From Nageia nagi (Eukaryota; Pinophyta): a DNA stretch of 64,000 bases. How positions within the stretch are numbered: position 1 is the first letter of the stretch; each line of letters opens with the position of its first letter. The notes beneath the pieces are model-generated. The model ran no database searches, was not told the DNA's origin, and saw only the letters and a list, made by a program, of their open reading frames with translations. Location: the NCBI GenBank assembly GCA_050084985.1, contig JBITNC010000001.1:15066001-15130000 (forward strand), written 5' to 3'. This document shows, one piece after another, positions 10,620-23,055 of the stretch. Position numbers and translations under genes: made by a program.

Positions 10620-12162
10620 TGTTGATTATGATTGTGTAATATATATGCACCGCGAACAATCTTAACCAAAGTAAATCAAGAAGAGACTATAGTGACAGTC
10701 TGATCTCCGGAGAAGGCCGATTCCTTATACATTGGGTGTAGGAGAAGTAACAGGAAAGAAAATGAAAAGAGTAGAGTGCGAGGAATTTAAGCAAAAAGGC
10801 TTAGGGTAATAAGAGAGAAAGCAAAGGTGGATCACTAGTTCAGCGCGGGCTTTCACAGTGTGTGAAACCTTGGTTTGAATCTAGTGTAGCAGCTACGGTA
10901 CAAGCTCTCACTCTCAAATAGTTTCCCAGCTTTACTCTACCATGTAGCAGACACAGTTATACTAGCAGTTCGTGATTACCATTCAGGAAACAAGCCAAGT
11001 TGCCATGATGTAACCAAATTAAGAATGATAATTACGAGTGCTAGATAAGAAAGGTTAAGATGGTATCATATTACTGATAAAAACTACAGGTCTTCGAGAA
11101 CAAATGTAAAGAGCAATACTAGGGCTTCCGACCCTTCTTTCACTTTATTTTCATATACTTATACTGAAGCAACAACAGTTACAAGAATTGCAGAACAGAA
11201 ACATTTACAAAATGACTTCAAGATTCTAGCCTTCTTTTAACTGATACTACCTACATACGCCACTTGGCAGAATATTACAAAACTAGGTAGATTGCAGACG
11301 GTACAGCTTCTTGATGACTGTGATCTGACTTCTCACTGTCCTCATCTCTTCTAGAATATTCTATTTACTGGCTTCGGCTATTTGATCTCTCTTTGCTGTT
11401 CTCATCTCTACATTCCAGAATGCTCTATTCACTGGCTCCAGCTATTTGATCACTCCTTGCTGACCTCATCACTTCTGGGACCCAGTTTCATTAAAAAATG
11501 GGAACATTGTCCTACCCATGATGTCATCTTTATAGTTCCAGAATGCTCTACTCACTTTCTACGGAACCCGAGCTTTTCCACAACTAAGCTTTTATCATTT
11601 CATTCCGGAACGCTTTATCTACTGACCCGACCTTTTAATCACCCCTTGCTAACATCATCATCTTCGGAACCCGATCTTTACCAAAATGCGACTATCTTAT
11701 CCTCTGTGATGTCATCATCTTATTTCAAAATGCTTTACTTTCGGAACACTTAACTTTCGGGCTCCGGCTTCTTCGATTATCTCTTGCTAACCTCATCACT
11801 TTCGGGACCCGATTTCATTCAAAATTGTGAACATCATCCTCCCCATGATGTCATCTTCATACTTTCAGAATGTTTTACTCACTTTCTCCAGAACCCAGGC
11901 TTTTTCACAACTGAGCTTTTATCATCTCATTCCGGAACGCTTTATCTACTGACTCCGGCCTTTTAATCACCCCTTGCTGACATCATCATCTTCGGAACCC
12001 GATCTTTACCAAGACATGACTATTTTATCTTCTGTGATGTCATCATTTTATCCGGCCTGCTTTATTTGTTCAAAAAACTTTCGAAGATCTTAAAATGAAC
12101 TCATAGTTGCAAGTAAAGTACACCGGGGCTCTAATAAAGAATTTATTATGTATGGATATACA
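10620..12162 (-). repeat. 5' LTR of the Tat-like element, 1543 bp
   Basis: The left edge (TGTTGATT at 10620) and right edge (GGATATACA at 12162) match the edges of the solo LTR at 53013-54392, which is fixed by a target duplication. In transcription order, U3 is the repeat-rich half (12162 to about 11330) with many decayed TGACGTCA and TCCGGA motifs. A TATA-like site follows near 11150-11166. R and U5 contain a stretch nearly identical to the solo LTR (TTCTCGAAGACCTGTAG). Confidence 0.9.
11150..11166 (-). promoter_or_regulatory. TATA-like box of the 5' LTR
   Basis: On the minus strand it reads CAGTATAAGTATATGAAAA. The aligned site in the solo LTR is TATAAATATATGAAAA at 53821. Conserved sequence starts about 30 bases downstream (GGGTCGGAAGCC), consistent with an R start. 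Confidence 0.5.
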
Positions 12163-12639
12163 GGTTTCAAGTTTTCTTCCTAGGTTATTAGGATAATCCC
12201 TGAATGGACATGTAGATATGTTGTATCACTACACACATACCTGTCCACCTACTAGAATTACATCCAAACCAATAGAGAACTTAGGGGCAACTAAGCAGTA
12301 CAAACTTTTCACCACTTGGATCGTCGAATTTAAAGGCTCCAATCTACCTGTCCTCACCTCATGGCTCCCTAAACAAGTCATGTTGTAGAATGTATATGTG
12401 GATGTGTTCATTTTAATGGGTTGCTCATATCAATGTTTGCATTTTTGTTTGCATGAGTAAATAAAGCAAAGGTGCTAAACATGAAGTAAAAGAGCATAAT
12501 TAAATAAACATCATCCATTCATAGCTTGAAACCTTGAAGAATCCAATGGAGTTTGTTTACTAACCCTTAAAGGAAATATTTACATCATTCATAATTTTGC
12601 ACAAGTTCATTCCAATCTTTGCATAAGGATAAATACTCA

Positions 12640-13380
12640 ACATGTATTCTTAAGTCATAAGCATGCATCTTAAAAATTTTAAGTCTTAAGCATTAACTTA
12701 AAAAAAAATTTAAGTCCTTGAGCATGCATTAAAAAATTAAGCTTTAAGCAAAAAAAATGCATTATTCATATATATATATATATATATAATTTAAGTAAGC
12801 ATGCATCATGCTAATAAATTAAGTAAAAAGCATGCACTTATTTAACTTAAGGATTAAGTAGGAAGCATGCATCAATCTATAACTTAAAAATTAAGTAAGC
12901 ATGCATTATAACTTTAAAAATTAAATACTAAGCATGTATTTATTATTTTTAGCATAAGTACTAATCTTAAGCATGCATCATTTTCAAGTCTATATTTGCA
13001 TAAGAAAGTAAATTGTATCATAACTTAAATTTTTAAGCAATAAACATGTATTATTGACTTAAAAAATCTAAGTCCTAAGCATGCACTATTAGCTTAAAAT
13101 TTTTAAGTTCTAGGTATTTAACTTAAAAATTTAAGTAAACAATGCATCATTAACTTAAAAAATTTAAGTCATAAATATCTTAAAAATTTAAGTCCTAAGC
13201 ATGCAACATTATCTTTAGAGAGGCATTAAAAATTTATGCATCATTCTCATAGCTTAGAAACAAAATCTAAGTATGTATCATTAACCCTTAAGTAAAAAAA
13301 ATATTCAAAAATCTAAGCATGCATCATTAACCCTTAAGTAAATTTAAGTAAAAAATATCTATATCATTTCCCCTTTTTAC
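12640..13380. repeat. AT-rich array of GCATGCA and CTTAAATTTAAG palindromes
   Basis: About ten copies of AAGCATGCA-like words (near 12660, 12730, 12800, 12830, 12866, 12900, 12973, 13078, 13198 and 13317) alternate with ACTTAAAAATTTAAGT-like palindromes at irregular spacing. It is a diverged minisatellite-like tract. CATGCA is also the core of the plant RY element bound by B3 proteins, but any binding here is untested. Confidence 0.6.
12769..12789. repeat. TA microsatellite
   Basis: About ten TA repeats inside the AT-rich array. A similar short run lies at 14472-14493. Confidence 0.85.
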
Positions 13381-15000
13381 TTAAATTAGTTCTTTAAGGA
13401 AGATGCTTTTATCAATAAATACTTAGGTAAAATTGCCTTAGAACTTTTAACTAAGGAAAATAATCCCACTAAAAAAAATGAGCCTCCTCTTTTGCATTTG
13501 TTTTTTAAAGGAGTAGAAATTACTTATTACTTAGTACCATACTTTTTATTATTTTTTAAGAAAACAATAGGTAATCATGCTAACTCTAGTTCAAATCTAA
13601 CAAAAATTAAATGAGCTATGACAAAAGGAAAGCATATGGTTTTCCATTGAGCTAATTACTTGTAAGAGGGAGAAGGCATTAAAGTTCATTTAATGAGTGT
13701 CAAAAAGGTAGATAGGTGACTCCTATGGTCCTCATATGTGGATTGAGAGAATGTCCAAATGGAGTGTAGGATTTATTATATTTTTTAAAAAAAGAGAGGT
13801 CGCAAGGGAGAGAGGGCTAAATGGTGAGGATGTAGCATGGAAAGGGCCATGGGAATGGTGGAGGGAGAAGGCAACAGGAGACCATGAGAGAGGAGGTAGG
13901 ATAAAGGGTTTGAAGGGGCACAATGAAGAGGGATGAAGTGTGAATAAGAGGCTACAGATCCAATAATAAGGTCACAGTGGCTAGCAAAGCTTAGCTCATA
14001 AGGAGCCTCAGATGAATGGCCATGAGGATCATCTAACAAGTGTGCAGGCCTTTCATAGGTGCAAGGACATGATATAGCTAGAATGGCTATGATTACAGGA
14101 GATAAAAAATGACTAGAGGTGACTAAAAAAAAGGGCTATGTAGAGAGGGAAAGGAGTTCAAGTGAGAAAAAAAATACGATGATGAAGGAAGCGTTCTTAT
14201 CAAGCAACAACTATCAACCAAAAAAATGAAAATAGAGTTGACTATGAAATAGAGGAAGACAAGTGATAGCAGAGCCATGAAGGAGCCATCCATAAGCAAG
14301 GGTTTGCTTCATAAAGAAGGACAACCACCCCATACCACCACCAAACAAGGTGGTGAAGCTTTCCCTTAATGAGCTACCTAAAAAAAGGACTATAGTATAG
14401 TTTTTTTTTTTAAATACCACCCCCTATAATTCTATTTTGTAATAAAGAATTTCACTCCCCTTTTTTTGTTAATATATATATATATATATATATTTGTCTA
14501 TTTTAAAAGAAAAATTCTATATTTGCTTCCATATATACAAAAACAATTCTCATCAAAGCTTTTTGTAAAAAAAATTCCTTCCTTTTTTTAATATTTTTGT
14601 TCATATCAAATAAATAAATAAAATTGCAAATTAAGCAAAGTTAGATGCTCCTAATATATTGTTGTTACTTTCTATTCTTTTTAGGAAAAAAATTTAGAAA
14701 ACAATAACAATAATATATGTTTGAGCATCAACAAAATAGCAACCAACATTTAAACAATGTTAGTGGAATAAACAAAATGAGCAATAAAATATTATGTCAT
14801 TGAGGTAATGTTATCTAGGGGTTGAACTAACATAATCATAAGAGAATGTTAGTATCAAAATAAACAAAAAAAGGTTATACCTTTAAATTGTTTTACCTCA
14901 ACCAAGTAGAGTAAACTTTCAAAGATGATGAATAGGATGAAGAACCTCCAAGTTGAAGATGAGTCTCCAAAATAAGGATGTGAAGAGGAGTCTCCAAGGA

Positions 15001-15012
15001 GCTATAATACCA
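15001..15012 (-). other. Decayed initiator-Met primer-binding site
   Basis: The plus strand reads GCTATAATACCA against GCTCTGATACCA in the young relative (24976-24987). It sits two bases from the LTR edge, exactly as in the relative. Confidence 0.6.
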
Positions 15013-15014
15013 AA

Positions 15015-15521
15015 TGAGAGAATTGAACTATAACAAGAACAATCTTAAACTACCAAGATCACATGAAAGCTCTCAAATTCACATCTAACAAACTAACAAA
15101 TAAGACAATCTCAGAAAGTAACTCAAGTTGTAAAGTGGTTCCTCCAACTAGAAGTACATCCACTAACTAGATCTTTACTTCAATCACAAATACAACTCTC
15201 TTACAATTCTCCTAATCTCAACTCCTACACTTCTATCCTAAAGCATAACTTTACTCCACCAATTGGTATATAATCACAAAGAGGGAGCCTTCTATTTATA
15301 GGCCAAAATTTCTCTTTGGATCACTCTTTTGTGCAATGTACAAAAACATGACATGCACATCCTTTTACCCAAGGGACATGCTCATGACATGGAGTGTAAG
15401 ACAAGTTACTTTATCATATTCACTTAAATACTTAAGGTATCAAATGATACCCTTAAGTATTAGTGAATTTACATAGAAGATTTAATACAACATTTACAAT
15501 AATGCATTATACATTCCAACA
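15015..15521 (-). repeat. Old LTR (507 bp) related to the LTRs at 22079 and 24990
   Basis: It starts TGAGAGAATTG and ends CATTCCAACA. It shares the order and wording of blocks with the young LTRs: the GTGGTTCCTCC..GTACATCCAC block, CTCTTACAA, TTCTATTTATAGG, and the inverted pair around CTTAAGGTATCA..CCTTAAGTATTAGTGAATTTACA. It is much more diverged than the two young copies are from each other. Confidence 0.75.
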
Positions 15522-18062
15522 TGTTCTCATGTGGGAAAAAGTGTAAATTCTAAATTCTAGTCTCATATAAAGCAATGTAAAGGATATTATCGATGCTTAT
15601 AGAAAAATAACACTTATAATAATAAATTTATCAGGCAAATAAACATCCATATATTCAACCATAGTGTGATCAAATATTTAGAGAAAAACCTAAGAGAATG
15701 AAGATAAAGAAATGGTGCAGTAGAGTGGAAGTCCATAACCTTACCACCCTTACATGCTGATTAAGGGATCTATGCCATGGAATCCTTGGATGATTTTAAC
15801 ACATCTAACATGGGATTAATAATGGAATGTATTTCCTTGGGGACTTGTTGTTCCTCGTTATTGTATCCTATAACTATTTGGGGACCATAAAAATTAATCT
15901 AAGAATAACTTTTTGAGTATGGGAATACACTTATCATGTAAAGAAAGTTGCTCTACTAATGTCATTAATTGAACTAGTTTGAGAAATGCTTGGTTGGGTG
16001 GTAGGAGCACCTTTGCTAATATCATCAGTGTGGAGGATCTGGCACTCAATAAAAAGGACACCTTATGCTTTACTAGGTGATAAGAAATGCCTATTGGGTG
16101 CAAGAAAATCATTTGCTAATATTATCAATTCGAGAGGCCTAACATTTAGTGGAAAGATATTACCATGATGCTGAAATCTTGATGCTTATGTCATCATCCC
16201 AAATATTTGGTATTGCAAAGTAAAGGTCTGACACTACTAGTTTTGGTGCAAAATCTCTACTAGAGGTCCTTACATTTAGTAGAAATGCTTGTGCCTTGAT
16301 GATTATGGATGTACGAGACTTCAATTGCTATCATCATCACTTTGGGGAACTAGGAAGACCTTTAAAAAAATTCAATGTGGCAAATAAAGGTTGGGAATCA
16401 TTATTTGAGGGCTCAACAACTCAAATCATCAACTAAAAAACTTCATAACCATATGAAAAGAAAAGAGATGGGTTATGAAAATGGTTGGAGTCAATTACAA
16501 AATTTGAGGGTGATGTTATAAAAGTTGATCGATCATGAGAAGTCTAAGAGGCATCTGGTCTAATTTAAAGACATCTAGTGACTTAATATAGGGGTAACAA
16601 TCTTAAATATGGATATATTTTTTTATGTTGTCAATGTGTGAATGACATTAGTGTAATACTATTTTTTATTATTATTTAGGAAGCAACCCTTGCATTAAGT
16701 GATGGGGAACATAGAATAAAATAAGTCTTAGATTTTGCATTTGAGGATTCGTGCATATTATAAGCATATGATGATTATAGGTCAAATATGTTTTGGTTGT
16801 TGGTTGAGTTGGTCATGTATGGACTTTGTTATGACCTGTGTCCCATATTCCATTCCCACTATGAGACATATATGCTATGTAATAGCCTGCTATAAGTTGT
16901 TTGTCCCATAGATCAGTTGGTATCTAGTGGACATTAATATAATTTACCTTTACCTTTATGATTTTACATGTTTTATGTTTACAAATATTATAATACATAA
17001 AATAAGATAATATATCTCTTGAAAGGAATGATTATCCTAAATTCTAATAGATATTTCAAATAATTTATCAAATTTGGTATAGGAAGAATGTAGATGACCA
17101 GTATTAACCCCAACTCATATTCACATAGTCCAAAAATTGAGAGGGTGTAGATAGCAGGTAGTTCTCAAATAAATTATCTTATAAGGTTTTATCAAAACTT
17201 TAAATATTCAATGAAATAGCATAAATATTCTCAACATGTTATCTTCTATTAAATTTCATAAGAAATCATTACAAAAATACACATAAAACCTGGTTTATAG
17301 AATTGGTCAACAACACATACAATATTTAATACTTTTGTCAAATTATTCTCTCAAATGATAAGATCTAAAGAAGAATAAAATAAATATGCAAAAATGGATA
17401 AGAGGATAAATTCTACTTGGTTACATATAAGTTTACAAGTTTTCTTTTTTAGTAGGTTCTCAATAATATCAATAGAAACCCAAGTAGGTTTATATAGCTT
17501 CTTAGTGGTGTGTTGTCATTGGCAAGCCTATCCACATCAACCTACAATCTATTCGATATATTCATAAAATGATTATGATTATCCATTTTATATTATAGTA
17601 TTGATGTAGACATTTAAAACATGGTTGAAATTTCTCACCTTCATATGATAAGCAGTTTCATCCTTCATGTTAAGTGAATCTCACTTAATATAATTTGGAC
17701 TTGTATTCCCCTCCTCTTAGGTGTCCTTTGCATATTCCTCCATATAGTATATGCAAATCTAGTGGTTGTAAAACATTGCTAGTATTTTGAATTATGAGGT
17801 ATTTTTCCATTTGGGAGGTTATTTCTATTTAGTACAAGTTTGGCATAATGCCATTACTCATGGTGGTACTTCCTCTACTATCTTTCCATTTTATATTATC
17901 TTTCAAAGTACCTATAAAATGGAGGTAAAATTAATTTCTTTTAAAATAAAATAAAATTTGAACTTAAAGAGAATACTTTCTTGAAGTCATAGTAGCTTAT
18001 CTTCAATTTTTTGGAGTTGTAGACATCTTGAAGTCATTCTAGCTTAATTAAAGTTTCATCTA

Positions 18063-18067
<5 letters not shown>
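15522..18067. other. Decayed intergenic DNA, no gene recognised
   Basis: AT-rich sequence with frequent stops on both strands. Between about 15960 and 16330 a phrase of the type CTTTGCTAATATCATCA..GGAGG..CCTAACATTTAGTGG recurs three or four times with heavy divergence, suggesting old tandem units. The open stretches here (60-70 codons) show no family resemblance. Confidence 0.6.

Positions 18068-18099
<32 letters not shown>
18068..18099. repeat. CA microsatellite
   Basis: About 15 uninterrupted CA units, immediately at the left edge of the dispersed repeat that starts at 18100. Confidence 0.95.
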
Positions 18100-19370
18100 C
18101 AATTAGCAACCTTTGAAGAAGCTCAACATTCCAAACAACCAATGGAACATGTAAGAAAAGATATCCCAATTGTCCTACCACTTTCACATATGGAAAGTGC
18201 AGTACCAATGATAACTCAAGGTAGAATTGAAGAATTGTAGTAACAAGTCAAGGCAATAGCTAAGTATCAACGGTTAGCTACTCAATAAAATAAAGACAAC
18301 AAACCCTTGTGCATGAGAATCATAAATATGATATTACTCTCAAGCAAAGACTTAAAATTCATAAAATTTGATGGTAGTATTTATCCTTGTCTTCATGTAT
18401 GTATTTTTTATGATGAAGTATCTTTAGCAGTTTAGATAAGGACTTGCATGCCAAGTTAATTTCTTTATCTTTAAAATGAGAAGCTTAAGAATGGTTCAAT
18501 AAATTACCACATGCTAGTATTACTAATTTTACACAATTGAAGATTATATTTTATTGTAGATACTAAAAAATGATCCTTCTTTTGATAAATGAAGGAAGAA
18601 AAAAATTAAATTAAATTAAAAAGTTTACTATAGTCTACCAAATGCCAGCATGCGACACCTGGACACCAGTGACTCATACCAATTACCTACAATCGATATC
18701 TGGATGATGATGATTAAGAAGTTGGCAAAAGCAAAATAAAAATGGTAACACCTAAAGCATATTGGAAAGAAAGCAAAGGATAACAAATGACTCATCACCC
18801 ATCTCATGCATCCCCACTTTGGATCACAACTGTGACAAAGATGGATAGGCTTTTCTATCCAGATTTTTGTCTAAAAATTGAAAACTTTGCTTATTTCCAA
18901 AATCTATAAATAAAACCTTCTACCATGAAGCAAAGGAACCCAGTTTGAATGAAAAGTTACTCTCTTGAAACACATCTAGGTTTTTATTGAGTTAAATGCA
19001 TTATTGTTTTACATTTTACATGCTTATTTATGCTCACTTTATGCTAATTTTATGATATGAACATGTATGTTTGATGTATTTATTATGCACATGGGTGTAA
19101 GGTCCACATGTGTACAACAATTGAACTGATCAAAGAAAGTCTTAAAGAGTTGAAGAGAATAAAGAGATCTGGATTCTTTTTTACAAGTTTCAAAAAATAA
19201 TCTTTGAAGCTTGCAGACATCGAAATTAGGCCTATAATGACTTTGACATTATTTTGTAAAAAAGCCCTTTTACAAGGCAACAAATCAAAACAAATTTATC
19301 ATTTGTAACCATTTTAAGGTCTACTCAAGAGCAATAAAGAAAAATGTTGGTTATAGCATGTCAGTACTAA
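18100..19370 (+). repeat. Dispersed gag-like retroelement segment, copy A
   Basis: Matches 46955-48215 along its whole length, with substitutions and small indels. It begins at AATTAGCAACCTTTGAAGAAG and ends near a GCAATAAAGAAAAATGTTGG block. The plus strand carries decayed gag-like reading (the other copy reads FKFIKFDDTTDPYLHVCV near 47205). Stops and shifts are frequent. The later third is non-coding and looks like untranslated or LTR sequence. Confidence 0.7.
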
Positions 19371-20940
19371 TCTCAAGCATTTACAATGTGAGATATTTAA
19401 ATTTTAATTAGATAGATTAGGGTATGGTCTTAGTAGGTTCAAGTCAAATTGGATCATCACTTATGATGAAAGGAGCATATTTACCTATTTCTTCCCTCAA
19501 GATAAGTGAAAACCCTCCACTACTTTGTATTTTGGTACCCCATCTATTATGAGATGCAAGGTAGATTCTACTACCTTTTTAGGGATAACCTTCAATATCT
19601 ATCATACTTCTTCAAATAACCAAATCAACAATGCCTTGCAATTTACCTCAAGGAGATAACCTATATTTGAAGATATTGTGACCATCATTCTAAAAGGGTT
19701 TAATCTAGATACTCCCACACTATCATGGATTACTTAAAACCTATAGATTATTAGAGAGTGGGCATCATATATAAATGCCATATGGTAAATCACATAGACA
19801 AAGGTACAATCACTAGATAATGCACCTACATATCCACAATTATTAGGAATGAAGATAGACATAGATAAGTTATAAATTTCCTTATTTGTATTTCTTCAAG
19901 GTCAAAATGTATAAAAGACTATGATTCAAGATTGAGATGCATGCTCCCAGGACTACCTATCCCTCCAATTTTCCACATGCAAGATAATAACCTCTCTATA
20001 TCGTCATTTCCTTCTTCTTTTGGAATAATTAGAAAGTATCATTGTATTTACTTATTAATTTATTTTATTTTATGCTTGTACCCTTTGACTTGTTGTCATT
20101 GTGAATTCCTTTTCATTATTCCTTGGATCATTTTTGGCCCACCACAAATATTAATAATATTTCTATTTCTATTTTTTCATTATTTGCAATACCATTTAGG
20201 CATTTCAAATTATTAAAGAGAGCTAAATGAAGCCATGTTTACCAATTTAAGGTATCAATTTAAGTTACATATATATATATTTTTGTTCCAATATCACCCA
20301 TTGAAAGTAATGGATTTCCAAACAAGTTTTAGTTTTGAATTGGGTTCTTTTCTTGCCTAAAGTCTCATATATTACTCTTAAGTTTTATAACAATACCCAT
20401 TATAAATAAATACACAAACTAAAAAATAGGTGCAAATTATTATTTTTAATGTGATTTACCTTCATATGTCATGTATACCTTAATCATTACTACTTTCTAT
20501 TGTAAGAATACTTTTATTTAGGTTGCAAATTCCCTTCATATTGATTCCCTACAATAAAGCTAAGTGAAATGCCATGAAAAAATGAAAGAATCTTTTTTAT
20601 TAATAAGTAAATTTTATTAATAATTTTTTTTGGAGTTTTAAAGGATCTCCAAGAACTTGTACAATGGATCTTGTCTAGAAACTCATATGAATACTTAAAA
20701 AAGTTTATGTAGTATACAAGGAGGGATTATATCAGCATGCCTTCCCTATTACAAAACATATTCAATTTGGAGGAGAGTGAAGCTACATACTTCTCATTCT
20801 ATTCACCGTCTGCACCTTATTTTTCACTATGTATCTATACTACTTATCTAGGTATTTCATTTTTAGAACATATCATGATTTAATGATTCTATTAAGCTCA
20901 TAATAGCATGCTTACTTTGTAGTCTCTATGACAAATCGAA
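19371..20940. other. Intergenic DNA, no gene recognised
   Basis: AT-rich with many stops. A 94-codon open stretch at 19932-20216 is strongly hydrophobic, but it matches no family I know and AT-rich plus-strand sequence readily gives such frames. Short AT runs occur near 20270. Confidence 0.55.
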
Positions 20941-22073
20941 AGCGATCATCTAGAGGTAGAGCATGTCCTTTCCTTCCTCAAAAATGAAGGATTTGTCTTC
21001 ATAGCTATGTTTGTAGAACTTATTATACACCCTTTCCATCATCCTAATATTGAAAGTTGAGTCTAGAGGAACTTCTTCAAATAGAATACTCATTTTCCCT
21101 TTCAGTTTAATGGCTTCATACAATGTTATGTTGTGCACCCATTTTTCCTTTGGCATTATAATGGGTATTACCTTCTCTCTCTTGCTTCTTGGTACTGTGA
21201 CATACACCATTTTCATTAGTTCCTCTACTTTTTCCTTCTTTTCTCTTTAACTATTGGATTTGCACTTTCTACCCTTTTCTATTTGATTTAACTTTTTCTC
21301 TTTTGTACTTGGAGCTTTTGTTGTCTCTATATCATGCAGCTCCTCTAGGTCAGTAATTAAGTGTTTATTTTTTTGAAGCTTGCATAATGTCTTAGGACTA
21401 GCCTCCTTTACTTTATTCCCTCTAGTTCTTACTGACATTGGTTGTTTCATTGAGTCTACTTCACTCTCCTTACTTTCTAGTTGTTGTTTATTCCCTAAAC
21501 CTTATCTTGCTTAATTGTTAGTCTATTCCTTCCTTGATGAATATTGATTTGTATTGCATGGTGTATAAGTACCTCTAGTCTTGTTTTTCTTCTTCCCCCA
21601 TGGCTCCCTAATTTCCTTTATCATACATTTTTTGGTCTTTAAATATTTCAATAATTGGATTGAATTTAACCCTTTACTTCTCCACCTTTCTACTTGAATA
21701 TATAATATTCTCATTAGACTCTTTGTCCAAAATCTCTTTGTGTACTTTTCTCTTCTTTAATATGTTTCTTTGGATAGTTGTTACGAGAGGTATGTGCCCT
21801 TCCTCATGTATTATTTTAATATCAAGGTTTTGGCATGGTTTCTTGCTTAAAGTGAGATCATAAACCAATTTAATTACCCCCTAGTGTAGAGGGACCTTGT
21901 TCTTAACTTCTTTACATTTCCTCATTGAGATTTCAAAGAGAATGCAAGATAAAAAAAAAGGAAAATTGACTCTATCTTCACCTTGAAACTTTAAATGATT
22001 CATAATGTCAAAATAATATGCATAAATTATCTCATCTCTTCATGTGAGTGTTACATACCTTATAATAGCTCTA
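20940..22073 (-). pseudogene. Decayed coding relic, unknown
   Basis: Several adjacent minus-strand open stretches (21674-21868, 21523-21714, 21247-21450, 20950-21216) are lysine- and glutamate-rich and together suggest one broken gene of about 300-370 codons. An example segment is YDLTLSKKPCQNLDIKI near 21815-21865. The relic ends where the LTR element at 22079 inserted. With that element removed it would continue into the LINE-bearing DNA at 25483, but I cannot show that they were one gene. It could be a captured frame of another retroelement. Confidence 0.35.
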
Positions 22074-22078
22074 ACCAC

Positions 22079-22567
22079 TGAAGGATTTGAACTAGATCTA
22101 AACAAATCCTCTAGGACCTTAGACTAGGAAACTCAAGTGTACACAAGATAACACAATCACTCAAGATAACACATCAATATAATGTGGTTCCTCCCTCCTT
22201 GGGAGTACATCCACAACTAGTTCTCTTATTCTCAAATCTATGTCTCTCTTACAACTATTCTCTAGCTCTCTCCTACACAACCAAGTAGAGTAATCTTACT
22301 TAAAACTTAGATATGTTTACAAGAGGAGAGGCCCTCTATTTATAGGTTGAGAGCACCTCCCTAACCTTCCTTTAACCCAAGGGTAAGGTTAGGGTTACAT
22401 TAAATTTATCACCAAACTTCAACCTACCAACTACCCACTTTGGTAAAGTCAAAGTCTACATATTAAAGAATTCTATTAATCACTTAAGGTATCTACATAC
22501 CTTTAAGTGATTAATTGAATTTACAAGGAGTTTAGATATTCACAATATTTCATTACAAATTCTAACA
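22079..22567 (-). repeat. 3' LTR of the non-autonomous element
   Basis: 489 bp, TGAAGGATTT to TTCTAACA on the plus strand. It contains an inverted pair around ATCACTTAAGGTAT and TACCTTTAAGTGATT (about 22479-22513) and a TATTTATAGG block that may serve as promoter or processing signal. Confidence 0.92.
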
Positions 22568-22578
22568 CTCCCCCTTAA
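22568..22578 (-). other. Polypurine tract of the non-autonomous element
   Basis: The minus strand reads TTAAGGGGGAG directly before the 3' LTR start (TGTTAGAATTT), as expected for the plus-strand primer. Confidence 0.85.
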
Positions 22579-23055
22579 TGCAATATTGGGATAGAGCGTA
22601 GAAGAGAGAAGAGAGAGAGTAAGAGAGAGTTCTCCTCCATAGAGATACAAGTGGAGATGAGAACTTTTACATATTTTGAGAATCTTTTTGAGAACTAGTA
22701 TGAGACTCACTACATTACCATTTGACAAAAATGGTTTACAATACAATCATTAACCACAACTGGTTTCACTGTACATAGTAGTCGATCAACTTTAAGCTGA
22801 CATGTGAGTCTCCATGAGCTTGCTTTCACAAGGTGAGTAACCTGCATTTCTAAAGAAGATCCTGCATGCTACAAGCAACTCATGAACAAAATCAGTTAGA
22901 TGCATCATATATTCAAATAAGAGAATCAAATAATGCCATCTTATAAATAACTGATCAATGGTGCACTATAAGCCATCACGGAGATGCCAAGCCATCACTC
23001 ATAGTCACCTGTTGTATATAGACATGTGTTGATTTTAAAAATAGAGCATAAAATT

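Larger units (their letters stand above)
1..12162 (-). mobile_element. Ty3/gypsy Tat-like LTR retrotransposon, nearly complete, inactive
   Basis: A single element read on the minus strand: 5' LTR (10620-12162), primer site, gag, aspartic protease, archaeal-type RNase H, reverse transcriptase, RNase H, integrase, a long additional frame, and a 3' LTR cut off by the left window edge. The two LTRs match closely where both are visible (391-589 against about 11966-12162). Domain content and the RT sequence (WVANLVPVRKKNGEIRLCVDF-like block, then YLDD) place it with the non-chromodomain Tat lineage. There are stop codons in gag, pol and the extra frame, a frameshift inside RT and another before the integrase, so it cannot move by itself. 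If the missing LTR part is like the other copy, full length would be about 13.1 kb. Bases 12163-12167 (GGTTT) would be the target duplication, but its partner lies outside the window. Confidence 0.9.
12168..15000 (-). other. Internal relic of an older small LTR element; no intact gene
   Basis: The part next to the LTR at 15015 (about 14780-15000) aligns with the same place in the young element at 22079-25477. An example is the shared GGTTATACCTTT and CATAATCATA blocks near 14835-14890 and 24800-24875. A purine-rich stretch at 13790-13930 resembles 23740-23900. The 12168-12640 part holds nothing I recognise. 12640-13380 is a degenerate AT-rich motif array, listed separately. The 3' LTR of this relic is not found; the Tat-like element abuts at 12162 and may have split it. 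Confidence 0.45.

Noticed and set aside
11382-11966. Open frames of 123 and 60 codons in LTR
   Set aside because: They run through tandem U3 units that are non-coding in all copies.
19932-20216. Hydrophobic 94-codon frame, possible membrane protein
   Set aside because: T-rich DNA gives hydrophobic codons by chance; no neighbours, homology or conservation.
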